Numbered from the stretch's first letter, positions 7,878 to 17,895 are shown. The stretch: DNA of 52,501 nt from Prevotella sp. (GCA_022511065.1 JAFLSG010000011.1:1-52501), one strand, 5' to 3'. Numbers and translations: made by a program. The notes: generated by a model from the letters alone, not told the origin.

Positions 7878-9128
7878 CTATTTCTTCAGCACTTTCTTGC
7901 CACCGATGATATAAACGCCTTTCTTACCTTCCAGATTGTTCACCCGTTTGCCAGAGAGGTCATAAATCGGAGTGTTTGCATCATTAGCCTCAATATTAGG
8001 CAAGACAATACCAGAGGGGTCCTCATCGCTACCCTCATATGCAAGCCATTCCGTGCCTGTATAATATTTGGGCGTCCATCCTTTTGACTTAGCTACCGCC
8101 ACTTGAGTTTTAGTACAGACATTACCCTCGTCATTATCAGTATTATCATATACACACAAGCTATATTCTTCTGCCGTAACATTAGTAGTTAGACTTTCAA
8201 CAAGTGCATCCATTGATGCCCCTTTAATCATATTATGGGAACATCTTAACCAATTCAATGTGGGACTTTTAGAAACATCCAACGAGGTCAGCTGATTATA
8301 GTAGCAAGACATCCATATCAGATTAGGATTCTGAGAAACATCCAATGAGGTTAATTGATTCTTTCCACAATATAGCAGCATTAGTTCTTTATTCTCAGAC
8401 ACATCCAATGTTTTCAACTGATTGTCCTCGCAATATAAAGATGTCAATGCCACATTGCGAGAAACATCTAATGTTGTTAATTGATTTGCCATGCATTCCA
8501 GATACGTCAACGCTGTGCAGTTTGAAACATCCAATGTCATCAGTTGGTTGTTGCCGCAACTGAGATTGATTAAAGCTGTGCAATTTGAAATATCCAATGT
8601 TGTTAGTTGGTTATAACCAAGGTACAACGCTGTCAAAGCAGCACAACTTGAAACATCCAAAGTCGTCAGCTGGTTGCCAGTACACGATATATTTGTTAAT
8701 GCTGCACAGTTTGACACGTTCAATGTCTTTAGTTGATTGTCATTACAAGACAAACCTGTTAGACTTGCATTATGAGAAAGATCTAATTCCGACAACTGAT
8801 TCGTAACACACGATAAGTTTGTCAAAGCAGAATTCTGAGATAAATCTAATGAAGTCAATTGGTTAAAGTTGCAGTACAAGTTCTGCAAGGCTACAAAGTT
8901 CTCAATTCCTTTCAAGCTGCTAATATTCAAAGAATCAACTGAAATCATTATAATGGATTCAATTTCATAGCTTGAAATAACCCCGTCTTCCCCATATCGC
9001 TGCGCAAGCAAATAATTACGGAAATTCGCATCGGGAAAGTTTTCGGCATTGATTTCCACATCACCTTGTGCCATAACGGTCAGCGGCGCAAAGACGAGAA
9101 TAAAAAGTAAAGTTCTGAATTGTTTCAT
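7878..9128 (-). CDS. Secreted leucine-rich-repeat protein
   Basis: Exported 416-residue protein with a signal peptide (about 1-20, ending TVMAQ). About eleven 21-residue leucine-rich repeats follow (about 65-300), with the pattern LTxLxCxxNQLTTLDVSxCxA, each encoded by 63 bp. The C-terminal region has a YYTGTEW segment. It ends in IYDLSGKRVNNLEGKKGVY plus a lysine-rich tail, a form common at the ends of surface or type IX-secreted proteins in Prevotella-like bacteria. Repeats of this sort mediate protein binding or adhesion; no partner is evident. The start MKQFRTLL was chosen because residues upstream in frame lie in a long noncoding leader. The gene is AT-richer than its core neighbours. 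Confidence 0.8.
   Translation of the reverse strand: MKQFRTLLFILVFAPLTVMAQGDVEINAENFPDANFRNYLLAQRYGEDGVISSYEIESIIMISVDSLNISSLKGIENFVALQNLYCNFNQLTSLDLSQNSALTNLSCVTNQLSELDLSHNASLTGLSCNDNQLKTLNVSNCAALTNISCTGNQLTTLDVSSCAALTALYLGYNQLTTLDISNCTALINLSCGNNQLMTLDVSNCTALTYLECMANQLTTLDVSRNVALTSLYCEDNQLKTLDVSENKELMLLYCGKNQLTSLDVSQNPNLIWMSCYYNQLTSLDVSKSPTLNWLRCSHNMIKGASMDALVESLTTNVTAEEYSLCVYDNTDNDEGNVCTKTQVAVAKSKGWTPKYYTGTEWLAYEGSDEDPSGIVLPNIEANDANTPIYDLSGKRVNNLEGKKGVYIIGGKKVLKK
8215..8935 (-). repeat. 63-bp tandem coding repeats of the LRR gene
   Basis: About eleven degenerate 63-bp units, in frame, encoding the leucine-rich repeats. Recurrent segments such as ACATCCAATG (plus strand) recur in each unit. 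Copy number could vary by recombination. Confidence 0.7.
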
Positions 9129-9517
9129 GAATAATTGTTGTTTACAAGAAAGGCGTGTAACCATCCGCGACTTGCAAATTTCCGGGTTACCGCCAAGTGA
9201 CCTGCACACTACAAGTGCTGAATCGTCCACGCCCAACAGCGTGAACCTTCAGACAACTTGCTCTCGTGTTCTGTATGCACTTAACGTTCTTGCACACTCG
9301 AATATTGGCGGTATTCGGAAATTGAGAACAAGAGCTAAAAGCTCATTTATCCATAAAGTACGAACGGGAACAACGCACAATTCTTTTGGTTATTAAATTA
9401 CGTTTAAGTTCCCTTGTGGGCGGGCTTCACCTCGTGCAGCCTCATCCCAAAATGCTTTCGTTACTGTCTGTTTCTTGTTGCTGAGTTTAAGTTATTACTA
9501 ATCCGTTTCATCGAAAC
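9129..9517 (-). promoter_or_regulatory. Long structured 5' leader of the LRR gene
   Basis: Between the predicted transcription start near 9517 and the ATG at 9128 lie about 389 nt with no credible coding frame. On the minus strand short hairpins are visible: CACGC/GCGTG around a 6-nt loop, GCAC/GTGC around TTGTAGT, GAGC/GCTC around TTTTA, and GTTTC/GAAAC. The part nearest the gene is the most GC-rich. Such length is unusual for a Bacteroidales mRNA and suggests a regulatory RNA element. The class is not recognised. Confidence 0.5.
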
Positions 9518-9522
9518 CGTTG

Positions 9523-9530
9523 CAAATATA
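9523..9530 (-). promoter_or_regulatory. -7 box for the LRR gene leader
   Basis: TATATTTG on the minus strand with a CTTGG element about 18 nt upstream near the -33 position. The start codon is about 395 nt downstream. Confidence 0.6.
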
Positions 9531-9559
9531 CAACAATTTCCACATATACCAAGAAAAAG

Positions 9560-9706
9560 CCGACACTTTTTCCATTATTTTCGGTTCGTTTTCGGGACTT
9601 TTTCCGTAAAATCGGGATGCCATATCGGGACTTTTTCCATGAAATTAGGGTGTCTAACCGGGACTTTTTCCGTAAATTCAAGGGGTATTTTCGGGACTTT
9701 TTCCGT
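9560..9706. repeat. 33-bp-periodic tandem array
   Basis: The 15-nt core CGGGACTTTTTCCGT starts at 9593, 9626, 9659 and 9692, exactly 33 bp apart. The second copy ends in AT instead of GT. A fifth, diverged copy (ACTTTTTCCAT at 9565) lies 32 bp before the first. The sequence between cores varies. The array fills the gap between the sprA stop codon and the LRR promoter. Hairpin potential is low and it is too short and too irregular for a CRISPR. Confidence 0.85.
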
Positions 9707-9713
9707 CAGCAAG

Positions 9714-12700
9714 TCATCGTGTCAGTGAGAATTTGATGGAGAGGCCGAAGTCTTGGGTGGTCGTTGGATAGGCGCTACTGGAGAGCAGGGGCGTGTTGGT
9801 CTGGCGGTCGTAATAGGCGGAGAGGGTCAGCAGACGGCTGAAGGTGTAGTTCGCCATACAGGAGATTTTCAGTGCGGAATTGCCGGAGGAGGCGGAGGAG
9901 ATGCCGGAGGCAATATCGCGCGTGATGGCAGCCTGACGGCGGAAAGAAACATCGCAACTAAGGTTGAGGTCGTGATTGGCATTGCTCTTGCTGACCAGTC
10001 CGAACATCAGGAAGTCCTTTAGCTTGTAGCTAAGACCCGCCACCCAGTCGTTGGAGCGCGCCTCGTTAATCTGCACACTGGTCATGGAGAGATTGAGCAC
10101 GCGGGTGGTGCGATATTCGAGCTTGGCGGTGAGGTCGCTGCGGAAGGTGACATCAACACCGAAGAGCGGCGAGAAACTCTCGTTGATGCTGACCGTAGAG
10201 ACATTGAACATCGACGTGGCCTGCGGCTCACCCGTAGCCTGATCGGTAATGAAGCCCAATCCATTCATGTATTCCTGCCACGAGCTATAAGAAGCGTAAG
10301 AGCCGACACTATAAACTGATTTATAGCTATGGTTGAGCGTGACCGCCTTGAAGCGGTTGCTAAACCACGTCAGTTTCGACAGACCGCCGTAGCGTACTGA
10401 CCAGTTAGGCAGCATCCGGGCAAGCGAGGGGAAGATGCTCAGCGAGGAGCCTGCCCCGGAAGTGTAGGCAGCAAGGAAGGCGGGTACCATCACATCGGCT
10501 GCGTATTCATTGACCTCCGGCGCTTGTCCGCCCGTCATGGGCAGTCCCTCATACTGCCCCTGCACGCGACGGCGGAACGTGGGGAGTAACTCGCGGAAGC
10601 GGTCGAACGCCGAGGAGCGGTAGCCGTTGTTGGCATTGCCCATCCCCTCAAGTGCTCCACGGAGCGAGATAGTCGTCATGTTGAACGAGCCGCTGTGGGT
10701 GGTGGGCATTCCGGCATACATATACTGCACGCTCTTGGCGCGGTTATCGGTGCGCGAGGCATTCAGGTCAATCTTCAAGTCGCGCACGGGTTCAACCACG
10801 GCACGGAGCTGTATGTCCGCCGTGCTGTTGATGGTGGCGGGCGTGGCAACGCTGTCGTTGGCAAGCAGCCACCCGTTGTCAAATGCCCGTTGCAGATACC
10901 CGTCGCTGATAGTACCGAAAGCAAAGTCAAGTCCGGGCGAGAGACCTCCAGCGGAACGCTGACCGAAAGCATCGCCGATGTTGGGCAGAAAACCGGGGAG
11001 CATCATCTGGTACTGATTGCGGTAAGTGAGCCTGACGGAGCGCACCATCATGAGCAGCCGCGCCACACTCTGGGCGGGGCGATACCACCACTCCGTATCA
11101 GCAGCGGGCTTGGCGGTGACGGAGAGTTTCACCTGCACGGTGTCGAGCGTCTTGATGAGAATCCTGTTCGGGTCGAGCACCTTGTACTTGATATCATAGA
11201 GCTTGCCATCGCGCGTGCGGGCAGAGACGGTCAGACGGCGGGAATTCTTGTTGTGCGCCACCACCACGGTCGTGTCCGGGCGGAGCGTCACCTCACGCTG
11301 ATAGGTGTTCCTGTTCTTCGGGAGGATGGAATCCTCGGGGGCGGCGTTCTTGCCGGCAGGCTTCACGGGGCGCGCGGAGGTTTGTCTGCCCTGCTGCCCC
11401 GTCCGATTATTCCGCTGTGCGCGGACATTCTGCCTGAACCGCTCGTTGGCTTTCTTCAGGAAAGGCGAGTGGTTATAGAGCTTCTCCATGTCGATGGTGG
11501 CATTGATATTGAGGTTACGGTTGGAGCTGACGGTATTGCCAAGCGACGTGCCGTTGTCCAATTCCGTGCCGCGCACCCACGAGTAGTTGCCCGTATAGGA
11601 GGCATCGCTATTGAGCCAGTCGAAGATGGGGAGCTTGTTGAGGGGCAACTGATAAGCCACCCGCACCTGCTGCTGATAGTCGAGCGGCGTGCCGAGATTG
11701 CGGATGCTCTGGCGCACGGAGTCCTTCCATGCGGCGTAGCGGTCGGCATACAGCTCCTTGTTGATGGGCGTGTAAGGCTCTTCTATCTCGGCATGGGTGG
11801 CAGACTGGAAACTGAACTGCAAGTTCTTTGTGAAATCCCACTGGAGGGAGAAGTCCCTATTCCAAAGGAACTGCTCGCTGAAAGTGAGGGGCAGCTGCTG
11901 ATTCTCCAAGTTCTCCAAGTCGCGCTCCTGTAATTCGTAATAGTTGCGCAGAAGCTCCGAGTTGAAGGAGATGTTCTGCGGCAGATAGTTGATGCCGAGT
12001 GCCTTCGGGAAATTGAGCCACTTTGACTTCCCTTTCAGCTGACTAAACGGCTCCCATGTCTTATAGACGGGCGAATAACTGTAGTTGAGTGCGCCACGCC
12101 ATTGGTCCTCCCGCTCATAGACTGTCGTCTCGCCCGAGGTGTTGCGGTGGGCATGACTGTAGCTGAAAGAGAAGTTGGCGGGGTCATAAGGCATAGGGTG
12201 ACGCTTTGTCTTTAGTCCCCAACGGAGGTTGGAGAGGGCGAAGTTGGTGTTGGTTGTCCTCGTGACGGCAATGCTCTCGATGCTATCGCGCTCATGTTGG
12301 TCGGCAGCCGACTCCAAGGCATCACTGAGGCGCATATCGTTGTCAAGGGGATTATAGCGGGGGCGCACCTCCTCCTTCGTCACGGAATAGTAGAGCGGAG
12401 CAGATACCTGTGCCTTGTCGGGGAAGAACTTGCCGAGTTCCAAGCTCGTGGTGACACTATATTCTTTCTGCGTATCGGTGGAGCGTTGCATGGCACTCTC
12501 CTCCAATCCACCGAAGCCGTCGCTGATGTAACGCCCTGCAAGGTTCACCGTACCGAAGTCGGAGAGCTGTACGTTCATCGTGCCGGAGGCTGCCCAACCG
12601 CCATCGTTGTTGGTTTCGAGCAGTCGCAGTTCATTCACCCACACCTCGCCCGACTTCACCTCGCCCGATACATTGCGCACACCAATCATCATCACCTTTA

Positions 12701-15700
12701 CCTCCCCGAGCGAGGGATTACCCATGACACTCACCTTGTTGCCGGGGCGCTCCGTATCGTAGTCGGTGAACACCTGATTGTAAGAGCCGATACCCTGCGC
12801 CTTTGACCTATTGCGCTGCTTCTTCAACTGCGTAAATATGTCGAGGTTGATGTCAAGCATATTGACCTCGGGCCATACCTGACGGCGGTCGGCGGTGGAA
12901 TATTTGTTGTAGTCGCTGCGGTCGGGTGTCAGTTCCAAAGGAATCTCGTACTCGTAATAGTTATTCTTGTAGTCGCTGCCAAGACGGACGAAGACGGCAA
13001 GCTGATTGTCCTGCAAGTCGGTCATGTCAGGCACAAGGTGATTGGCATGGACGAACATCTGCATTCGGCGGTACTGGCGCAAATCGAGGTTGGTGGTGCG
13101 ATAGACGGCCTTCGACTCGCCTCGCTGTAAATTCTTCACGACTAAGTTAAGCGCCTGCTCGTTGTTCTCCACAAGCTGAGGCTGCGAAGGGTCGGTCGCA
13201 CGGGAGATGCCGGGGGGCAGCACGTAGTTCACAGGTGTCTTGTCGTTGTTCTCCTCGATATTGACCGCACTCACCTCAAGCACGCCTCCCTCGGCGGCTG
13301 ACGTGCCGAGGCTCTGCTTGTAGATGCGCCACTCGCCCCGCACAAGGTCGAGCGAACCGAAGCGCAGCACCACGGGACGCTGGAAGCCCGTCATGAACAT
13401 ACGCATAAAGCGGATGCTCGTGAAGTCGGAGATACTGCCCACCTTGCGCTCATATCCCGTCAGAGGCACACGGAACTGATACCAGTTCACACTGGCAGTG
13501 TCGCCATTGCGCAACTTGACGCTGCTTGTGCGCATGTCCGTGATGAAACAATCTGCGGGGGGCGCACCATTGCGATAGGCATCAAGGATTTCGGGACTGA
13601 TGCGCACCTTGTACTGATAATATCGCTCATACTCGTTGAGCGTATAGTCTTGGTTGATATCCTCCACATCAGGCCCACTCTTATAACTTGTGTCGTATGA
13701 TTCGGTCTGCTCGTCGGTGTCGGGGGAATTGCCCTGCGGGTTATTGATACGCTTGTAGCGGTCAAGAATGCTCCGCCGCTCATTGTCGAAGTCGCTGCCA
13801 CGGAAGTAATGATAGTCATCGCCCGCAGGGTCTTCACGCCATGCACGGATGATGCTGTCATTGGTGACGATGCCGCCACCTATCACCGCATCAAGCCACT
13901 CACGGTAAGCGCCGTACTCTCGTTCTTCCTCGTTGTTCAGACCGTTAAAGCCCACATCCTGCAAGCGGCGGGAACCGGGCGTAGTGGCGAAAGCGTAGGT
14001 CTGCGTGGCCTGTTGCGGAATCTTTCCCCATTGGGTGGTGGTGAAAGAGCCGCTGCCATCGACGGGCATTCCGCTCTCATAGAATTTCTTTCCATCGCGG
14101 AGGATGTCCTCACTCATCTCGCCGAGGTTGAAGTAGAGGTCGCCGGCATAGTCGGATGCCGCACCCTGCTGACGGGTATAGATGAAAGGGTCGAGCAACC
14201 AGAACTCGATATACTCGATGTTTGCTTGCTCAAAGTCGTTGGTGTCGATGCGACGCATCATGCCGCCCCACTTCGTTTCGGGCTGCCGCAACGTGCCATC
14301 CGCATTCAAATCGTGGGTCAAGTTGTATGGTCCGCGCTCTTGCGGGTAATAGGCAAGGTTAAGAACGGAGAGGGTTGAGGTAGCGCCGTTATAGGTACTC
14401 TGGTCGCGATTGGGGTAAAGTTCCTTCACATAGACCTCGCGCACATAGTGGTTAGACAGTTGTTCCAAGTCGCTCTTGATATGGCTCGGCGTGAGGGTCG
14501 AGGAGCGGCGGGTGAAGATGGGATCCACATTGTACCAAGCGAGCAACGCGCGGTTGTAGCCGCTCGTCACGCCCGTCTTGTCCGTATATTCGGGGAACAT
14601 CGTGGGCACACTGGAGATTGTCCATTGCTTGGGATTGCTTACATCAATATATTTCTTTGCTTCCTCGAAGTCATCAATGTAAGAAGCATTATCCTGCGTG
14701 CCTCGTGCCGTACCTGCGACAAGCTGCGCAAACTCACCCGTAAAGGAAATATGCGACGGTTCTTTCACGTGGAGGAAAGGAATCTTGTTGAGCATCGACG
14801 TGAGCCATTGGCTTTCCTGCTTCCAATTCACATTGAGTCCCCACAGCGTATTACTCAGCGGCTCCATACCCATTGACACTTTCGAGACAAGTGCCTGCTC
14901 GGAAAGGTGCATCAACGTACCGCCAAGCTGAAAGCTTTTCGAGAAATCATATTCCCAATTGACGCCCATCATCGTCTTGCGCTGCATACCATAGTCGGTA
15001 TTCGACTCCAATGACACGTTCACATTCGTGCCCGCATCAACGATGCTTTGATTCAGAATCGTCACCTCACCCGCCGAATAATCCACCGAATAGTCGGAGC
15101 CTTCAGTCAGCACCACACCGCCCGCCGTAACCACCACGGAGCCTTGCGGCACGTTATAGGCATCGAGAGATATGACATTCGCCGACCTGCCCTTGTACTG
15201 GCCCGTCAGGATGAACTTGTTTTTCTCCGCGTTCTGCTTTGCCACGGTCTTGGTAGAGTCGTAGAGCTGACTGAACACATACTTCTCCGCCTCGTCGGGC
15301 GACAGGCCCTTGCTCATCAGTTGCTTGCGCAGATACTCGCCGAAAGGTTCTGCAGCGGGCAAGAACACACGACCGTTGGACACGGTATAGCCCTCCACAA
15401 AGTCGAAGTAACCATTGGAATGTACCTTGTTGTTGTCGTCCAAACGGTCGCCACCAAGCAGTTTCAGCAGCGTCGTACCCTTTACCCGCTGGTCGGGGAT
15501 ATAGGTCAGATAAACACCCGCCGTATCGCTCTGGAACTTTATGTCAAGGCGAAACTTGCTCTTTTCCACCGTCGAAGCAAGGTAATAAACATTCTTCATC
15601 ATCAAGTCCCAATTGCCTTGCGACGGGTTATTGGATGTATTCTTCAGCGACTTCACAAAAAGTGCCTGTGAGGTTTCGGGCAAATCTCCTGCAAACTCAC

Positions 15701-17075
15701 CCACCTGATAGGTGACACCGCCCGATGTAAACTCATAAGCCACCGCCAATACCTGGTCGGTCTGCAAGCCCGTGCGGAGGGATATGTAACCCAAAGCCTT
15801 GTTCACGGTATATTCCGACGGGGTCAATAGTCGGGCACTCGAGAGTTTTTCATAGTCTGTTCCCACCTCAAAACCGGGGATAGCCGACAAGACTGTGGTG
15901 GTCTGGTCGATGTCGCGTGCGGCGGCATAGCCATTCACCAACGTGGAATACTCGCTGTTGGCAGCATTGCCCGGCACGCTCTGCCCCGTTAGTCCCCACT
16001 GCGTATTGCTCACCTGGGTGTTCTCGCCGAGGTCGGTCAGAGCCACGATATTGCGGGTATTGGTAGTGTTGCCCGTCTTGTTCGTCACCCATATCTCCAC
16101 ACGGTTAATCTCAATACCCGTCATCACATTCGGCAATGTAGCCATCGCCGCATCATACCGCTGACGGAAATAATGGGAAAGGAAGAAGTGACGGTTTTCC
16201 TCGTAGTCTGCCACGTCAAGCTCAAAAGGCGTGGTCTGCGTGCCACCTCGTGAGGAAACGCTTTTGGTAGATGATTTCTTCTGCGACAGCACCGTCTGCA
16301 CCTTCAGTTTGCCGAACTGCATATCTGTGCGAATACCGAAGAGGCTCGACGCGCCTTTCACCAACGAGTTATTGGAAGGAAAGCTGACGTTACCCGCCTC
16401 CACCAGTTTGATAATCTCGTCTTCCTTGCCCTCGTATTTCAGTTTCAGGTTCTGCGCGTCGAAGTCAAAGGTGGCATCCGTGTTGTAGTTCAGGTTCATA
16501 CTCAGCTTGTCCCCCACCCTTGCGTTCATGTTCAGGTTTATCTTCTCGTCAAAATCAAACGCCGTGGTCTTACGGTTGCGAATGGGCAGCGACGGATTCT
16601 CAATGTTCTTCATCGTCGCACCCAACTTCAGTTCCGCCGTTCCCTGCATCTTCACACGCACACCGCCCGGTCCGAATACCTTTTCCGCAGGCCCGAGGTC
16701 GAAGTGCATATCGGAGAAAGAGAACTTGTCCTCGCCTTGCGTTGCCACGTTCTCCGCATCTTTCTGACGGAAGAATGCGCGCAGCGCCCGCTGCTCGCTC
16801 CATTTCCGATACTCCTCTGGTGTCATCAGTATCGGGGCATTGAGATAGGAATCTCCTATCTTCGAGCCGACATAATAGACATTCGCTGAATCGTCGTACT
16901 CCACCGTCTGCCGGATATTGTCGGGCATCCGCAGGTCAAGCGCAGAGGAATCAAGGTCAGACACCATGACGGGAGCCGTCCGCTGAATCCGCCAGCGGGC
17001 TTTGTCTTCCTCTTGCGCACGCATCCACGCGCACGCGAGAAAAAGCACCATCATGATATATGCGACTCGCCTCAA
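9714..17075 (-). CDS. sprA: Type IX secretion outer-membrane translocon protein SprA (Sov)
   Basis: Giant outer-membrane barrel that forms the translocon of the type IX secretion system, through which C-terminally tagged proteins reach the cell surface. At 2453 residues it has the length of the SprA/Sov family. A signal peptide (about 1-20) precedes a periplasmic/plug part with LGGDRLDDNNKVHSNGYFDF and TGEFAQLVAGTARGTQDNASYIDDFEEAK near 780-800, both typical of SprA. A long series of alternating beta strands then runs to the final SIKFSLTR. The frame is intact. It follows ruvA by 15 nt, an arrangement known in several Bacteroidetes. Other T9SS genes are not in the window. Confidence 0.95.
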   Translation of the reverse strand: MRRVAYIMMVLFLACAWMRAQEEDKARWRIQRTAPVMVSDLDSSALDLRMPDNIRQTVEYDDSANVYYVGSKIGDSYLNAPILMTPEEYRKWSEQRALRAFFRQKDAENVATQGEDKFSFSDMHFDLGPAEKVFGPGGVRVKMQGTAELKLGATMKNIENPSLPIRNRKTTAFDFDEKINLNMNARVGDKLSMNLNYNTDATFDFDAQNLKLKYEGKEDEIIKLVEAGNVSFPSNNSLVKGASSLFGIRTDMQFGKLKVQTVLSQKKSSTKSVSSRGGTQTTPFELDVADYEENRHFFLSHYFRQRYDAAMATLPNVMTGIEINRVEIWVTNKTGNTTNTRNIVALTDLGENTQVSNTQWGLTGQSVPGNAANSEYSTLVNGYAAARDIDQTTTVLSAIPGFEVGTDYEKLSSARLLTPSEYTVNKALGYISLRTGLQTDQVLAVAYEFTSGGVTYQVGEFAGDLPETSQALFVKSLKNTSNNPSQGNWDLMMKNVYYLASTVEKSKFRLDIKFQSDTAGVYLTYIPDQRVKGTTLLKLLGGDRLDDNNKVHSNGYFDFVEGYTVSNGRVFLPAAEPFGEYLRKQLMSKGLSPDEAEKYVFSQLYDSTKTVAKQNAEKNKFILTGQYKGRSANVISLDAYNVPQGSVVVTAGGVVLTEGSDYSVDYSAGEVTILNQSIVDAGTNVNVSLESNTDYGMQRKTMMGVNWEYDFSKSFQLGGTLMHLSEQALVSKVSMGMEPLSNTLWGLNVNWKQESQWLTSMLNKIPFLHVKEPSHISFTGEFAQLVAGTARGTQDNASYIDDFEEAKKYIDVSNPKQWTISSVPTMFPEYTDKTGVTSGYNRALLAWYNVDPIFTRRSSTLTPSHIKSDLEQLSNHYVREVYVKELYPNRDQSTYNGATSTLSVLNLAYYPQERGPYNLTHDLNADGTLRQPETKWGGMMRRIDTNDFEQANIEYIEFWLLDPFIYTRQQGAASDYAGDLYFNLGEMSEDILRDGKKFYESGMPVDGSGSFTTTQWGKIPQQATQTYAFATTPGSRRLQDVGFNGLNNEEEREYGAYREWLDAVIGGGIVTNDSIIRAWREDPAGDDYHYFRGSDFDNERRSILDRYKRINNPQGNSPDTDEQTESYDTSYKSGPDVEDINQDYTLNEYERYYQYKVRISPEILDAYRNGAPPADCFITDMRTSSVKLRNGDTASVNWYQFRVPLTGYERKVGSISDFTSIRFMRMFMTGFQRPVVLRFGSLDLVRGEWRIYKQSLGTSAAEGGVLEVSAVNIEENNDKTPVNYVLPPGISRATDPSQPQLVENNEQALNLVVKNLQRGESKAVYRTTNLDLRQYRRMQMFVHANHLVPDMTDLQDNQLAVFVRLGSDYKNNYYEYEIPLELTPDRSDYNKYSTADRRQVWPEVNMLDINLDIFTQLKKQRNRSKAQGIGSYNQVFTDYDTERPGNKVSVMGNPSLGEVKVMMIGVRNVSGEVKSGEVWVNELRLLETNNDGGWAASGTMNVQLSDFGTVNLAGRYISDGFGGLEESAMQRSTDTQKEYSVTTSLELGKFFPDKAQVSAPLYYSVTKEEVRPRYNPLDNDMRLSDALESAADQHERDSIESIAVTRTTNTNFALSNLRWGLKTKRHPMPYDPANFSFSYSHAHRNTSGETTVYEREDQWRGALNYSYSPVYKTWEPFSQLKGKSKWLNFPKALGINYLPQNISFNSELLRNYYELQERDLENLENQQLPLTFSEQFLWNRDFSLQWDFTKNLQFSFQSATHAEIEEPYTPINKELYADRYAAWKDSVRQSIRNLGTPLDYQQQVRVAYQLPLNKLPIFDWLNSDASYTGNYSWVRGTELDNGTSLGNTVSSNRNLNINATIDMEKLYNHSPFLKKANERFRQNVRAQRNNRTGQQGRQTSARPVKPAGKNAAPEDSILPKNRNTYQREVTLRPDTTVVVAHNKNSRRLTVSARTRDGKLYDIKYKVLDPNRILIKTLDTVQVKLSVTAKPAADTEWWYRPAQSVARLLMMVRSVRLTYRNQYQMMLPGFLPNIGDAFGQRSAGGLSPGLDFAFGTISDGYLQRAFDNGWLLANDSVATPATINSTADIQLRAVVEPVRDLKIDLNASRTDNRAKSVQYMYAGMPTTHSGSFNMTTISLRGALEGMGNANNGYRSSAFDRFRELLPTFRRRVQGQYEGLPMTGGQAPEVNEYAADVMVPAFLAAYTSGAGSSLSIFPSLARMLPNWSVRYGGLSKLTWFSNRFKAVTLNHSYKSVYSVGSYASYSSWQEYMNGLGFITDQATGEPQATSMFNVSTVSINESFSPLFGVDVTFRSDLTAKLEYRTTRVLNLSMTSVQINEARSNDWVAGLSYKLKDFLMFGLVSKSNANHDLNLSCDVSFRRQAAITRDIASGISSASSGNSALKISCMANYTFSRLLTLSAYYDRQTNTPLLSSSAYPTTTQDFGLSIKFSLTR

Positions 17076-17090
17076 ATAAACAGAAAGGAT

Positions 17091-17693
17091 TTACTTGATT
17101 TGCTTTAATGCCAGTTTCACTACCGTCTCCACGGGAGCGTCGGGCTGTTCTTGCAGAATGGCGACCACAACCTTCTGGCTCGGTGCGGGTGCGAAGCCCA
17201 GCATCGTCAGCGCACTCACCGCCTCGTCCTTCACTTGGTTGTTCACGGGCGCCGCAATGGAGCCACCCGTCGGTATCTCATCGGTTATACCCATCGCCAC
17301 TATCTTGTCGCGAAGATCCACGATGATGCGTTGTGCGGTCTTCAATCCGATACCTTTTACCCCCTTCATCGCGCGCTCGTTGTTCGTAGAGATAGCGTTG
17401 CACAACTCACTGACGCTGAGCGAAGAGAGAATCATCCGCGCCGTGTTCGCCCCTACTCCGCTCACGGAAATCAGCAAGAGGAACATCTCCCGCTCCTTCT
17501 TGTTCACGAACCCATAGAGCAGATGCGCATCCTCCCTAATAGCCTCATAGACATAGAGCTTTATCTCCTTCTTTCCCTGAATGGCGCTGAACGTGTTAAG
17601 CGTGATGTTCAGGCCGTAACCGATTCCTGCCGCCTCGACCGTCGCCAAGGCTGGAGTCAGCTCTGTCAGCTCACCCTTGATGTATTCTATCAT
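17091..17693 (-). CDS. ruvA: Holliday junction DNA helicase subunit RuvA
   Basis: Tetrameric Holliday-junction-binding subunit that loads the RuvB motor during recombination repair. The 200-residue length is normal. The N-terminal OB fold is [14 protein letters not shown] with a [10 protein letters not shown] strand. The tandem helix-hairpin-helix motifs are [16 protein letters not shown] and [16 protein letters not shown] (about 70-130). A flexible linker and domain III, which binds RuvB, form the last 50 residues. It precedes sprA in the same operon. A near-match -7 box lies upstream. Confidence 0.96.
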   Translation of the reverse strand: MIEYIKGELTELTPALATVEAAGIGYGLNITLNTFSAIQGKKEIKLYVYEAIREDAHLLYGFVNKKEREMFLLLISVSGVGANTARMILSSLSVSELCNAISTNNERAMKGVKGIGLKTAQRIIVDLRDKIVAMGITDEIPTGGSIAAPVNNQVKDEAVSALTMLGFAPAPSQKVVVAILQEQPDAPVETVVKLALKQIK

Positions 17694-17762
17694 AACTTAC
17701 AATTTTTGCGTATATACTACAATTAAACGCAGAGGACTTACGATTTATTGTATTTCCCACCG

Positions 17763-17770
17763 CAAATATG
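17763..17770 (-). promoter_or_regulatory. Probable -7 box for ruvA-sprA
   Basis: CATATTTG on the minus strand differs from TAnnTTTG at one position and lies 69 nt before the ruvA ATG. It is divergent from the ddh promoter. Confidence 0.45.
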
Positions 17771-17843
17771 ACGGATTGTCACAAAACGAAAGATTTTCCA
17801 TAACTTTTCCGCCATTTAGTTATGCAGTTCTGCGAAAAAGCCG

Positions 17844-17851
17844 TACTTTTG
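17844..17851 (+). promoter_or_regulatory. -7 box for ddh
   Basis: TACTTTTG matches TAnnTTTG and lies 44 nt before the ddh ATG at 17896. Confidence 0.65.
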
Positions 17852-17895
17852 CAACCGCAAACAAAAAAACTAACCAATAAAAGAAAACAAAGATT

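Noticed and set aside
9129..9520. Leader region as tmRNA, RNase P RNA or 6S RNA
   Set aside because: None of the conserved signatures of these RNAs that I know were seen, such as the GAGGAAAGTCCGGGC-like region of RNase P RNA. The region is better explained as the leader of the LRR gene.
9560..9706. 33-bp array as a CRISPR
   Set aside because: The 15-nt core is too short, one copy is diverged, the array is only five units and no cas genes are present in the window.
9414..9728. Plus-strand frame across the 33-bp array, with repeated GTFSV
   Set aside because: The repeated residues arise only because the 33-bp period is a multiple of three. There is no promoter or start signal and it overlaps the LRR promoter region.
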